This document shows, one piece after another, positions 47,434 through 56,848 of a stretch of DNA of 64,000 nt; the first letter of the stretch is position 1, and the number at the start of each line of letters is the position of its first letter. The notes under the pieces were generated by a model, which saw nothing but the letters and a program-made list of their open reading frames with translations, did no database searches and was not told the DNA's origin. The stretch is taken from the NCBI GenBank assembly GCA_026003015.1, contig BPGL01000004.1, positions 60,270 to 124,269 of the forward strand, given 5' to 3'. The translations under genes and the position numbers were made by a program. The stretch is from Actinomycetota bacterium. Its GTDB lineage: Bacteria > Actinomycetota > UBA4738 > HRBIN12.

Positions 47434-47996
47434 CGGTGCCGGCTCAGGCGACCCACGAAGCGGCGGAGATAGTCGCCCGCCGACGCGACCGTCACGACGG
47501 CCGCGACGAGCATCGCCCAGGCGTCGAGGTAGCGTCCGCCGAGCACGACCTCGGGGCGCCAGATCGCCAGCGTGATCGCGACGAACTGCGCGTTGGCCTT
47601 GGCCTTGCCCATCCAGGAGGGCGTCACGACCGTCCCGTCGCTGGCGGACACCGCCCCGCGCAGACCGAGGATCATCACCTCTCGCCCGACGATCAGGGCC
47701 GCGAGCCACGGCGAGCAGCGGTCCACCGCGACCAACGCGAACAGCGCCCCTGCGACGAGCAGCTTGTCCGCGGTCGTGTCGAGGTAGTTCCCGAGCGCCG
47801 AGGTACGCGCCCAGCGCCGGGCGAGCCGACCGTCGAGGAAGTCCGTGAGGGCGGCCGCCGCGAACAGCGTCGCCGCGGGCACGGCGGTCCAGGGCCGGTC
47901 GAGCAGGACGAGCGCCATCACGGCTGGCGTGAGGGCGATCCTCAGGTACGTGAGCCCGGCGAGGAGGGCGCCGGCGCGCTCGTCGGCCGTCCGCAC
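47430..47996 (-). CDS. CDP-alcohol phosphatidyltransferase (PgsA-like)
   Basis: LTDFLDGRLARRWARTSALGNYLDTTADKLLVA (CDP-OH motif). Confidence 0.92.
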   Translation of the reverse strand: MRTADERAGALLAGLTYLRIALTPAVMALVLLDRPWTAVPAATLFAAAALTDFLDGRLARRWARTSALGNYLDTTADKLLVAGALFALVAVDRCSPWLAALIVGREVMILGLRGAVSASDGTVVTPSWMGKAKANAQFVAITLAIWRPEVVLGGRYLDAWAMLVAAVVTVASAGDYLRRFVGRLSRHR

Positions 47997-48053
47997 GGAG
48001 CGGAGCCTAACAAGGGTGCCGCCGCGGGGGGCACCGTGCGTCGGGCCGAGGCG

Positions 48054-48755
48054 TCAGAACACGAGCGTCCCGAGCAACCCCGCGACGACGCCGCCGCCGA
48101 TCGGTCCCGCGACCGGGATCCAGGCGTAGCTCCAGTCGGAACCGCCCTTGCCGGGGATCGGGAGGACGGCGTGCATCGCTCGCGGCGCGAGGTCGCGCGC
48201 TGGGTTGATCGCGAACCCCGTCGGGCCGCCGAGGCCCATCCCGATGGCTCCCACCAGGAGCCCGACGTACAGGGGGACCAGGCCGCCCAGGCCCACCTGT
48301 TCGACGAAGGCGAGCACGCCGATCACGAGCACGAAGGTCCCGATGGCCTCGGTGAGCAGGTTCGCTCCCGGCCGCCGGATCTGCGGGCCGGTGGCGAAGA
48401 CGCCGAGCTTCACGGCCGGGTCGTCGGTGACCTCCCAGTGGGACAGGTAGGCGAGCCACACGAGGACCGCGCCGATCGCCCCGCCGACGAACTGGCCGGC
48501 GACGAGCAGCGGGACGTCGCCCCACGAGGCCTCTCCGGCGATCGCGAGCCCGATCGACACCGCCGGGTTGATGTGGCCCTGTCCGCCGGCGGCGAGGCTC
48601 GTGAGCACGCCGGCGGCGATCGCGATCGCCCACCCCAACGTGATCACGATCCAGCCCGCGCTCTGCGCCTTGCTCCGGGACAGCAGCACCCCGGCGATCG
48701 TCCCGTCGCCGAGGAGGACGAGCACCGCCGTGCCGACCGCTTCACCGAGGAACAT
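48054..48755 (-). CDS. MIP family channel (aquaporin/glycerol facilitator)
   Basis: Two NPA motifs: GHINPAVSIGLA and GFAINPARDLAPR. Confidence 0.93.
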   Translation of the reverse strand: MFLGEAVGTAVLVLLGDGTIAGVLLSRSKAQSAGWIVITLGWAIAIAAGVLTSLAAGGQGHINPAVSIGLAIAGEASWGDVPLLVAGQFVGGAIGAVLVWLAYLSHWEVTDDPAVKLGVFATGPQIRRPGANLLTEAIGTFVLVIGVLAFVEQVGLGGLVPLYVGLLVGAIGMGLGGPTGFAINPARDLAPRAMHAVLPIPGKGGSDWSYAWIPVAGPIGGGVVAGLLGTLVF

Positions 48756-48837
48756 CCGTGCGTCTCCTTCCCACGCGTCGTTCGGCGCGGAGTCTACGTG
48801 GTCGGCGCCCGCTGGGGTGCGCGGTATCGTCCGGCCG

Positions 48838-49893
48838 ATGGCCACCGGGCAGGACCAGCGGCCCGAGGGCGCGCCGGCAACGCCGATCCTCACGGTCGAC
48901 GACTACGAGCGGATCGCGCGCGACGCGCTCTCCGAGCCCGTGTACGACTTCTTCGCGGGGGGAGCGGTGGACGAGCGGACGCTCGCCCGCAACCGCGCGG
49001 CCTTCGAGCGCTGGCTCCTTCGACCTCGCTACCTCCGCGGGGCCGCCGCCCCGGACCCCTCGACGCGGCTGCTCGGCGTCCCGCTCGCCTTCCCCGTGCT
49101 CGTGGCGCCCGTGGCCTACCAGCGCCTGCTGCACCCCGAGGGCGAGCTCGCGACGCGTCGGGCGGCCGCTCGGGTCGGGACCGTGATGGTCGTCTCCTCG
49201 ACCGCGGCCGACCTGCTCGAGGACGTGGCGGCGGCCGCCGAGGGGCCCGCCTGGTGGCAGCTGTACCTGTGGCGCGACCGCGGTGCGGCCGCCGAGCTCT
49301 TGGCCCGCGTTCGCGAGGCGGGCTACGGGGCGCTCGTGTGGACCGTGGACCTCACCACCTGGGGCCGACGCCTCCGGGACCTGCGCACGGGCTTCGAGGT
49401 GCCCCCCGCCCTCGTGCCGAGCGCCCACGATCCCGAGCCGGACCTGCGCTGGGAGGACCTCGCCTGGATCCGCGAGCGCGCGGCGGGCCTGCCCGTGCTC
49501 GTCAAGGGTCTGCTCACCGCCGAGGACGCGCGCCTGGCCCTCGAGCACGGTGCCGACGGGGTCGTCGTGTCGAACCACGGCGGCCGGCAGCTCGACGCCG
49601 TGGTCGGCTCGCTCGAGGCGCTGCCGGAGATCGTCGAGACGGTGCAGGGGCGCGTGCCCGTCCTGATGGACGGCGGCGTGCGCCGGGGAACCGATGTGCT
49701 CGTCGCCCTCGCGCTGGGGGCCTCGGCGGTGCTCGTCGGCCGGCCGGCGGCCTGGGGGCTCGCGGCGGAAGGGGAGCGAGGCGTCGCCGGGGCGCTGTCG
49801 ATCCTGCGGGACGAGCTCGAGAGCGCGATGGCCCTCACCGGGTGCCGCACCCTCGCCGACGTCGGGCCCGCCCTCGTCCGCCCGGCGGGGTGA
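48838..49893 (+). CDS. FMN-dependent alpha-hydroxy-acid oxidase
   Basis: VYDFFAGGAVDERTLARNRAAFERW, GADGVVVSNHGGRQLDAVVGSLEALPEIV, LMDGGVRRGTDVLVALALGASAVLVGRP. Confidence 0.93.
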   Translation: MATGQDQRPEGAPATPILTVDDYERIARDALSEPVYDFFAGGAVDERTLARNRAAFERWLLRPRYLRGAAAPDPSTRLLGVPLAFPVLVAPVAYQRLLHPEGELATRRAAARVGTVMVVSSTAADLLEDVAAAAEGPAWWQLYLWRDRGAAAELLARVREAGYGALVWTVDLTTWGRRLRDLRTGFEVPPALVPSAHDPEPDLRWEDLAWIRERAAGLPVLVKGLLTAEDARLALEHGADGVVVSNHGGRQLDAVVGSLEALPEIVETVQGRVPVLMDGGVRRGTDVLVALALGASAVLVGRPAAWGLAAEGERGVAGALSILRDELESAMALTGCRTLADVGPALVRPAG

Positions 49894-49927
49894 CGGGCCC
49901 TCCCGCGTCCTGGGAGCATCGGGGGCC

Positions 49928-50773
49928 ATGGCCGGCTACGACCTCCACACGCACTCGACCTGCTCCGACGGGACCGAGTCCCCCGCCGCCAACGTCCGCC
50001 TCGCGCTCGAGCGCGGGCTCGCCGGGCTGGGCGTCACCGACCACGACACGACCGAGGGCATCGACGAGGCGGTGAGGGCCGCGGCCGGGACCGACCTGGA
50101 GATCGTGCCCGGGGTCGAGTTCTCCGCCGAGCACGAGGGGGCGAGCCTGCACGTGCTCGCCTACTGGGTCGATCTCCGCCATGAGGGGCTGCGCACGGAG
50201 CTTCGCCGGCTCGTCGACACGCGTCTTCGGCGCGGTGAGCTGATCGTCGAGAAGCTCCGTGACCTGGGCTACGCGATCTCGTTCGAACGGGTTCGGGAGA
50301 TCGCCGGCGAGGAGCTGATCGCCCGTCCCCACATCGCGCAGGCCATGGTGGAGGCCGGGATCGTGGCGACCGAGAAGGAGGCCTTCGACCGCTTCATCTC
50401 CGACGACGGGCTCGCCTACGTCCCGAAGCACGCCCTGGACCCGCTCGACGCGCTCGCGCTGATCCGCGACGCGGGGGGCGTGTGCGTGCTCGCGCATCCG
50501 GGGATGTGGAAGGGCTCGGGCGCCGTTCCCGACGAGCTGATCGAGCGGATGGCCGCCGCGGGGATGGCCGGGCTCGAGGTGGACCACCCCGACCACGACG
50601 AGGCGCAGCGCGCGCGCTACCGCGACCTCGCTCGGGCGCTCGACCTCGTCCCCACGGGCGCGTCGGACTGCCACGGGGCGCGCTACGGGTTCCGGCTCGG
50701 CTGCGACACGACGCCGGCCGAGCTCGTCGAGGAACTGCGGCGCCGGGCCCCCGAGCCGCGCCCCGCGTCCTGA
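49928..50773 (+). CDS. PHP domain phosphoesterase (RNase AM/TrpH-like)
   Basis: YDLHTHSTCSDGTESP, GVTDHDTTEGIDEA, GASDCHGARYGFRLG. Confidence 0.93.
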   Translation: MAGYDLHTHSTCSDGTESPAANVRLALERGLAGLGVTDHDTTEGIDEAVRAAAGTDLEIVPGVEFSAEHEGASLHVLAYWVDLRHEGLRTELRRLVDTRLRRGELIVEKLRDLGYAISFERVREIAGEELIARPHIAQAMVEAGIVATEKEAFDRFISDDGLAYVPKHALDPLDALALIRDAGGVCVLAHPGMWKGSGAVPDELIERMAAAGMAGLEVDHPDHDEAQRARYRDLARALDLVPTGASDCHGARYGFRLGCDTTPAELVEELRRRAPEPRPAS

Positions 50774-50843
50774 GATCGGTTCTCGGGCTGGGCGATCCCG
50801 CCTCGGGGCGCGCCTGCGCGGTCGCGGGCTAGCATGCCGCCCG

Positions 50844-51512
50844 GTGGGCGGGATCGAGGTCGTGTTCTGGGATATCGGCGGCGTGATGTACGACGACCGC
50901 GTCTACGCGCTCGCCTGGCGCCGGGCGCTCCGAGCGGTCGGCGCGCGGTTCTCCGACGCCGAGTTCGAGGCGGCGTACACCGGCTGCCGGGCGGCCCAGG
51001 ACGGGTCGTTCCGCCGACGGCTCGCGGAGCGGTTCCTGGGGCCCGAGCACGACCTGCTCGCGCTCGAGCGCCTGGCGTCGCGCTGGTGGGACTACCCCCC
51101 CGGGGCCCTCGCTCCCGACGTCGTTCCGGTGCTCACGACGCTGCGGGATCTCGGCTACCGCCTCGGGGTGATCGCGAACCAGCCCAGCGACGTGCGGGCG
51201 GCGCTGCGCCGCGACGGGCTCGAGCCCTTCTTCGAGACCTGGGCGATCAGCGCCGATCTCGGGCTGCACAAGCCCGACCCCGCGCTGTTCGTCGAAGCGG
51301 CCCGGGCGGCGCGCGTCGAGGCCGGCCGCGCGGCGATGGTGGGGGATCGGCTCGACTACGACATCCGCCCGGCGGCGGCCGCGGGGATGCGCACGGTCTG
51401 GCTCCTGCGCGGCGAGGCGCCCGACGAGCCGACGCCCGCCCAGCTCGCCGAGCCCGACCGATCGATCCGCGAGCTCCGGGAGCTCCCGGAGGCGCTCGCC
51501 TCCTTGCGATGA
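50844..51512 (+). CDS. HAD family hydrolase
   Basis: VVFWDIGGVMYDDRVYALAWRRAL, GLHKPDPALFVEAARAARVEAGRAAMVGDRLDYDIRPAAAAGMRTVWL. Confidence 0.9.
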   Translation: MGGIEVVFWDIGGVMYDDRVYALAWRRALRAVGARFSDAEFEAAYTGCRAAQDGSFRRRLAERFLGPEHDLLALERLASRWWDYPPGALAPDVVPVLTTLRDLGYRLGVIANQPSDVRAALRRDGLEPFFETWAISADLGLHKPDPALFVEAARAARVEAGRAAMVGDRLDYDIRPAAAAGMRTVWLLRGEAPDEPTPAQLAEPDRSIRELRELPEALASLR

Positions 51513-52897
51513 GCAGGCCGGGGCGCGAGCGGTCCCGGCGGATCCTGATCGTCGGCGGGGGGTTCGTCGGGATGGTCGTCGCCCGTCGGCTGGAGCGCCG
51601 GATCGACCGACGGCACGCGATCGAGCTCGTCACGCCAGAGAACTTCATGCTGTACCACCCGTTCCTCCCGGAGGTGGCGAGCGGGACGATCGACCCCCGA
51701 GCGGTCGTCGTGCCGCTGCGACGGGCGCTGCGGCGCACGCGCCTCACGATCGGGGAGGTCGAGCGGGTCGAGCACGACCGTCGCAGTGCGTCGGTGCGGC
51801 TCCCGCACGGTGCTGTCGTCGAGCGGGCCTACGACGAGATCGTGCTGGCCCCGGGCTCGCGCTCGCGCGTCTCGCACGTGCCGGGGCTCGCCGAGCACGG
51901 GATCGGCTTCAAGACCCTCGCGGAGGCGATCTGGCTGCGCAACCGCGTGCTGTCGCAGCTCGACCGCGCGGAGGCGATGGACGACCCCCGCGCGCGACGG
52001 CAGGCGCTCACGTTCGTGTTCGTCGGCGGCGGCTACGCGGGGATCGAGGCGCTCGGCGAGCTCGAGGACCTCGTCCGCGACGCGTTGCCCCTGTACCGCA
52101 CGGTCGCGCCCCAGGAGCCGCGCTGGCTGATGGTCGAGGCCGGTCCGAGGATCCTGCGGGAGCTCGATGAGGACCTCGCGGCCGACGCCCGCCGCCGTCT
52201 CGAGGAGCGCGGCGTGGAGTTCCGGATCGGGACCCGTCTCGAGGCGGTCGAGCCGGGCCGCGTTCGGCTCTCCGACGGGGAGGTGATCGCAGCCGACACC
52301 GTCGTGTGGACCACCGGGGTCCACCCCGTCGCGCTCGCGCGTCGTTCCGGGCTGCCGGTCGACGCGACCGGACGCCTGCTCGTCGACCCGTACCTGCGGG
52401 TCCAGGGGCTCGAGGGGGCGTGGGGGGCGGGCGACGCCGCGGCCGTGCCCGACGTCACGACCGGCGGGCTCGTGCCGGCGACCGCTCAGCACGCCCTGCG
52501 CGAGGCCCGGCGCCTCGCCGACAACCTCGCCTCGACGGTCGACGGCGACGGCGGCCTGCGACCCTTCCGCTGGAAGCACAAGGGCTCGGTGGTCTCGCTC
52601 GGACACTACGAGGGCGTGGCGAACCCGCTCGGGATCCGCGTGCGCGGGTTCCCCGCCTGGTTCCTGCACCGGACCTACCACCTATTCGCGATGCCGACCC
52701 TGGGGCGGCGGGTCCGCATCGCGGCGGACTGGACCGTCGCCCTGCTGTTCGCCCGGGACGTGTCGCAGCTCGGCTCGCTCACGACGCCGCGCGAGGCCTT
52801 CCTGCGGGCTCTCGAGAGCGATGACAACGGGCCGCACGGCGCCGGGGGTTCCGAGGCCGACGGAGACGCGCCGCGATCGGACCGGCCCGGAGGCTAG
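51509..52897 (+). CDS. Type II NADH dehydrogenase-like FAD/NAD oxidoreductase
   Basis: RILIVGGGFVGMVVARRLE, LTFVFVGGGYAGIEALGELEDLV, TVVWTTGVHP, GAGDAAAVP. Confidence 0.92.
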   Translation: MSRPGRERSRRILIVGGGFVGMVVARRLERRIDRRHAIELVTPENFMLYHPFLPEVASGTIDPRAVVVPLRRALRRTRLTIGEVERVEHDRRSASVRLPHGAVVERAYDEIVLAPGSRSRVSHVPGLAEHGIGFKTLAEAIWLRNRVLSQLDRAEAMDDPRARRQALTFVFVGGGYAGIEALGELEDLVRDALPLYRTVAPQEPRWLMVEAGPRILRELDEDLAADARRRLEERGVEFRIGTRLEAVEPGRVRLSDGEVIAADTVVWTTGVHPVALARRSGLPVDATGRLLVDPYLRVQGLEGAWGAGDAAAVPDVTTGGLVPATAQHALREARRLADNLASTVDGDGGLRPFRWKHKGSVVSLGHYEGVANPLGIRVRGFPAWFLHRTYHLFAMPTLGRRVRIAADWTVALLFARDVSQLGSLTTPREAFLRALESDDNGPHGAGGSEADGDAPRSDRPGG

Positions 52898-52927
52898 GAG
52901 CTCAGCCGGCCTAGGAGCTCAGCCGCC
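52894..52927. repeat. 17-bp tandem repeat (CTAGGAGCTCAGCCGsC)2 at the NDH/CBS convergent 3' ends
   Basis: Two adjacent copies, 16 of 17 positions identical. Confidence 0.85.
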
Positions 52928-53381
52928 GCTGGCGCTGAAGCTCGCTCGCGGCCCGCAGGGCCTTCTGGCTCCGCTCGATGTCGGGCATCTCGTGGCCGCC
53001 GGCGAGCTCCTCGGCCGCCCACTTCGTGAGGTCGCGGATCGACACGATCCCAACGACCCGTCCACCGTCGACGACCGGCAGATGGCGGATGTTCATCCGC
53101 ACCATCTGGTCGGCCGCCTCGGCGATGTCGGTCTTCGGTCCGCACGTCTCCAGGTGACGGCGCGTCATCCCGTGCTCGACCTTGACCGTGTGCGGATCGC
53201 CGCCCGCGGCCACGAGGTTCACGATGTCGCGCTCGGTGACGATGCCGGCCAGGTGTCCGTCGGCGTCGAGCACCACGACGGAGGAGATCCCGTTGGACCG
53301 CATCACCTTGGCAACGTCGGCGAAGGTCTCCTGCGCGTCGGCCGTCTTGACGTCGGTGTGCATGATGTCGCCGACCTGCAT
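52911..53381 (-). CDS. CBS-domain pair protein
   Basis: MQVGDIMHTDVKTADAQETFADVAKVMRSNGISSVVVLDADGHLAGIVTERDIV; second CBS IRHLPVVDGGRVVGIVSIRDL. Confidence 0.92.
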   Translation of the reverse strand: MQVGDIMHTDVKTADAQETFADVAKVMRSNGISSVVVLDADGHLAGIVTERDIVNLVAAGGDPHTVKVEHGMTRRHLETCGPKTDIAEAADQMVRMNIRHLPVVDGGRVVGIVSIRDLTKWAAEELAGGHEMPDIERSQKALRAASELQRQRRLSS

Positions 53382-53475
53382 CGCGATCGCCTCCTCGTCC
53401 GATGCCACCCGGGCTCGTGCCGGGGCGGCAAGCCTACCGCAGCCCGGGGCCGGGAGGCCGCGAGCCCGGCGGGGC

Positions 53476-54831
53476 TCAGTGGTCGCTCGCGCCGGAGAAC
53501 CGGAACGCCTCGATCGCCAGCGCCGGCACGAGCGAGGCGCTGAAGAAGAACTCGCTCGCGAGGCGCGCCTCCCGGCCGATCGCCGTGACGGACGAAAGGG
53601 CCTCGATCGTCGACTGCGTGAACCTCAGGTTGCGCACCGGCTCCCGGACCTCGCCGCCCTCGATCCAGAAGGTGCCGTCGCGGGTCATGCCGGTGATCGT
53701 CGACTCGATCGGGTTCACGACGTTGGCGTAGTGGAAGCGGGTCACGAGCAACCCTCGGTCGGTGGCCGCGATCATCTCCTCGAAGGAGGCCTCGCCCGGG
53801 TCCATGCACAGGTGGAGGGGGAAGGGTCCCTCCGGGTTCGGCGAGGGCAGGCCGTGGCCGGTCGATCCTTCGGCGCGGTCGGCCTGCCGCGCGGTGCGCC
53901 GGTCGTAGACGGCGTCGAGGAACACCCCCTCGCGGATCAGGTCGAGCCGACGCTTGGGCGTGCCCTCGAAGTCGAAGCCGACGCCGATCATGGCGGGGTC
54001 GGTTACGTCGTCGCGGATCGAGACCGAGGGTGCGGCGACCTGCTGTCCGGCCTTGCCGCTGAAGCACGACCGCCCCTCGATGTAGTCCCGACCCGCGAAA
54101 CCGATCCAGGCGAGGAAGCCCACGAGGGTGGCGGTGGCGGCCGGCTCGAGGACCACCGGATACACGCCCGGCTCGATCGGGCGGGGGTTCGCGGCACGCC
54201 GAGCCTTGTCCGCCGCGCGCTCGCCCAGGGCCGCGGGGTTGACGTCGGCGACCCGGGCCCCGATGTGCTCGGCGAACCCGTCCCCGCCGTCGGGGCCGGA
54301 CACGACCGTGGTGAGCGAGGCCTGGGTCCACGGTCCCCAGCACAGCTGGCCCTCGGTGTTGGCGATCCCCACCTCGACGGCACGGGTCTCGAAGGCTCCG
54401 GCGGCTCGGAAGCCCTCGGGGCAGCGGGCGACGAGCTCGGCGACGGCCGCCGCACGCTCCTGCGGGCCGAGCCCTGCGGTCGCCTCGTCGTACCGGTCGA
54501 GCCGCGGGTAGTCGGCGGCGGGCGCCAGGCCGGGCCACAGCGGGTCCGGCCCGCTCACCGAGGCGAGCTCGCGCGCGCTCGCCGCGGCCGCCGCGGCCCC
54601 CTCGGGGCTGAAGGCGTTCGTCGCGACGACCCCGACCCGGTCGCCGAGGGCGACCCGCACGCGCAGGCCCGTGTCCTCGCTCGCGGTCGACTGGTGGATC
54701 TCGCTGTTCGCGAAGCGGGTGAGCCCGCCCCATTCGTGGACGAACAGGACCTCGACCCCGTCGACGCCGGCGAGCTCGAGCGCGGCCTCGGCGACCCTGC
54801 GGAAGGCGTCCTCCCCGATCGGCCCGGTCAC
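53476..54831 (-). CDS. TldD/PmbA family protein (TldE-like)
   Basis: ARFANSEIHQSTASEDTGLRVRV-type N-terminus and TldE-like C-terminus without HExxH; GTG start overlaps the TldD gene. Confidence 0.88.
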   Translation of the reverse strand: MTGPIGEDAFRRVAEAALELAGVDGVEVLFVHEWGGLTRFANSEIHQSTASEDTGLRVRVALGDRVGVVATNAFSPEGAAAAAASARELASVSGPDPLWPGLAPAADYPRLDRYDEATAGLGPQERAAAVAELVARCPEGFRAAGAFETRAVEVGIANTEGQLCWGPWTQASLTTVVSGPDGGDGFAEHIGARVADVNPAALGERAADKARRAANPRPIEPGVYPVVLEPAATATLVGFLAWIGFAGRDYIEGRSCFSGKAGQQVAAPSVSIRDDVTDPAMIGVGFDFEGTPKRRLDLIREGVFLDAVYDRRTARQADRAEGSTGHGLPSPNPEGPFPLHLCMDPGEASFEEMIAATDRGLLVTRFHYANVVNPIESTITGMTRDGTFWIEGGEVREPVRNLRFTQSTIEALSSVTAIGREARLASEFFFSASLVPALAIEAFRFSGASDH

Positions 54832-56273
54832 GACGCGCGCACCCCGACCTGCACCCCTCGGAACCGCGCCGGCGCCACGCCGTGCCCGACGCGCCCGACC
54901 TGGCTCGGCTGCCCCTTGCCGCAGTTCGGCGTCCCGTAGACGACCCAGTCCTCCCGGCCGGCCACGGCGTCGAGGGAGCCCCAGAACTCCGGCGTCGTTC
55001 CCGTGTAGTTCGGGTTGCGGTACAGCTGCGTGAGCCGGCCCTTGCGGATCCGCCACGCGACCTCGCAGCCGAACTGGAAGTTGATCCGGTGGTCGTCGAT
55101 CGACCACGACGTGTTCGTCGACAGGTACATCCCGTCCTCGGTGTCGCCGATGATCTCGGCGAGCGTGCCCTCGCGCGGCTCGATCGAGATGTTCGTCATC
55201 CGGATCAGCGGCAGGTGCCCCCAGCCGTCGGCCCGGGCGGTCCCGTTCGAGGTGCGCCCGACGATCGGGGCCGTCTCGCGGCTGGTGAGGAAGTTCACGA
55301 GTACGCCGTCCTCGATGATCGGCACGCGCTGCGCCGGGACGCCCTCGTCGTCGAACCCGAACGTGCCGAGGCCGCCGGGAAGGGTCGCGTCGGCGGTGAC
55401 GGCGAGCAGCGGGCTGCCGTAGCGGCGCCGGCCGAGGTCCTCCGGACGTAGGAACGATCCGCCGGCGTAGGCGAGCTCCATCCCGAGCACGCGGTCGAGC
55501 TCGATCGCGTGGCCGATCGATTCGTGGATCTGGAGCTCCATCTGGTTCGCGTCGAGCACGAGGGTCGTGACCTCGCTCGGGCACTCGGGCGCGGCGAGCA
55601 GCTCGACGGCCTCCCGGCCGATCCGCTCGGCCTCGGCGACGAGCCCGAGCATCCGGACGTGCTCGTAGCCGGCGGAGCGATGGTGGCCGCGGAACGAGTC
55701 CGGGAACGACCGCCGCTGGACGTCCTCGTCGCCGACCGCCGTCGCCTGCAGGCCGCCCCCGGACTGGGTGATCGTCTGCTCGATCGCCGCTCCCTCCGAG
55801 GAGGCGAACCAGCTGCGACGGCGGAAGAAGTCGAGCGTGCCCTCGGCGTAGGTGACGCCCGCGACGCCCCTCGCTCGGTGGGTCGCCTCCATCAGGAGGG
55901 CGATCTTCTCGGCCAGGGGCACCTCGAAGGGATCCTCCACGATCGGGGTCTCCCAGCGGGCCTGCGCGGGCTCGACCGGGGCGAGCCGCACGGCCTCGCC
56001 GGGCAGGCGGGCGGCGGCCCGCGCGATCGAGACGGCGAGGGCCGCGGTGCGCTCGACGTCCTCCTCGTCGAGGCGCGCGGTGGCGGCGAACCCCCAGCGA
56101 CCGCCGGCGAGCACGCGGATCCCCACGCCGGTGGAGCTCGTGCGGTCCACGCCCTCCATCCGTTCGTCCCGGACCGTGATCGCCTCGGTCTCGTCGGTCG
56201 TCACGCGCGCCTCGGCGTGGTCGGCGCCGGCGCGGCGCGCCGCCTCGACCGCGAGCCGAGCAACGTCGAGCAC
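54828..56273 (-). CDS. tldD: TldD family metalloprotease
   Basis: LQIHESIGHAIELDRVLGMELAYAGGSFL (HExxxH-type TldD motif), STNTSWSIDDHRINFQFGCEVAWRI. Confidence 0.92.
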   Translation of the reverse strand: MLDVARLAVEAARRAGADHAEARVTTDETEAITVRDERMEGVDRTSSTGVGIRVLAGGRWGFAATARLDEEDVERTAALAVSIARAAARLPGEAVRLAPVEPAQARWETPIVEDPFEVPLAEKIALLMEATHRARGVAGVTYAEGTLDFFRRRSWFASSEGAAIEQTITQSGGGLQATAVGDEDVQRRSFPDSFRGHHRSAGYEHVRMLGLVAEAERIGREAVELLAAPECPSEVTTLVLDANQMELQIHESIGHAIELDRVLGMELAYAGGSFLRPEDLGRRRYGSPLLAVTADATLPGGLGTFGFDDEGVPAQRVPIIEDGVLVNFLTSRETAPIVGRTSNGTARADGWGHLPLIRMTNISIEPREGTLAEIIGDTEDGMYLSTNTSWSIDDHRINFQFGCEVAWRIRKGRLTQLYRNPNYTGTTPEFWGSLDAVAGREDWVVYGTPNCGKGQPSQVGRVGHGVAPARFRGVQVGVRAS

Positions 56274-56344
56274 GAGCCTCCCCCCTCACCGCTCCGCGGG
56301 CGGGCCGATGCCCAGGCCCGCAACGGACCGCCGCATCCTACCGT

Positions 56345-56372
56345 TTGCGCGCGACATCTTGCGCGCGACATC
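56345..56372. repeat. Exact 14-bp tandem repeat (TTGCGCGCGACATC)2 in the tldD/cupin divergent intergenic region
   Basis: Read directly from the sequence. Confidence 0.9.
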
Positions 56373-56474
56373 GCCCGCTCGGCCGGTCGGGTCGCGCGGG
56401 CCGCACGGCGGCGTCTGGACCTCGGTCGCGCCGCGACGTGGCAAGCTACGCCCACCCGAACGGAAGGAGCCAGG

Positions 56475-56846
56475 ATGCCCGTCGAGCGAGCCGCCGACCA
56501 CCCGACGTTCGACCTTGCCGGCAACGCGGTCACGAGCTACGCGGCGCCGGGGCGCAGCGGCAGCGAGGTCGCGCTGTTCCGCGTCGAGCTTCCTGCCGGC
56601 AGCGCGGTGCCCCGCCACCACCACGACCACACCGAGAGCTTCGTCGTGCTCGCCGGGTCCGGGACGATGCACCTGGGGGAGGAGGCCGTGGCGGTCGGTG
56701 AGGGCGACGTCGTCGTCGTCCCCGTCGGCACGTGGCACCGGCTGGAGGCCGGCGCGCACGGCGTCACGATCGTCTCGGCGATGCCCGCGTCCACGCGCTT
56801 CACCCGCGAGGACGGGTCGACGAGCGTCCCGCCCTGGGTCGCCTGA
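56475..56846 (+). CDS. Cupin domain protein
   Basis: VPRHHHDHTESFVVLAGSGTMHLGEEAVAVGEGDVVVVPVGTWHRLEA; RBS GGAAGGAGCC. Confidence 0.92.
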   Translation: MPVERAADHPTFDLAGNAVTSYAAPGRSGSEVALFRVELPAGSAVPRHHHDHTESFVVLAGSGTMHLGEEAVAVGEGDVVVVPVGTWHRLEAGAHGVTIVSAMPASTRFTREDGSTSVPPWVA

Positions 56847-56848
56847 GC

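Noticed and set aside
45496-50075. Long plus-strand ORFs 45496-47472 and 47436-50075
   Set aside because: Antisense to glpX, epimerase, pgsA and aquaporin genes; low-complexity composition.
53476-56273. TldD/TldE pair as a RiPP (microcin-like) maturation system
   Set aside because: TldD/E can process modified peptides, but no precursor peptide, YcaO, transporter or other RiPP enzyme is nearby, so it is best treated as a housekeeping protease pair.
53476-56289. 937-aa minus-strand ORF as a fusion
   Set aside because: The real gene is the C-terminal TldE-like part starting at 54831; the rest is out-of-frame tldD.
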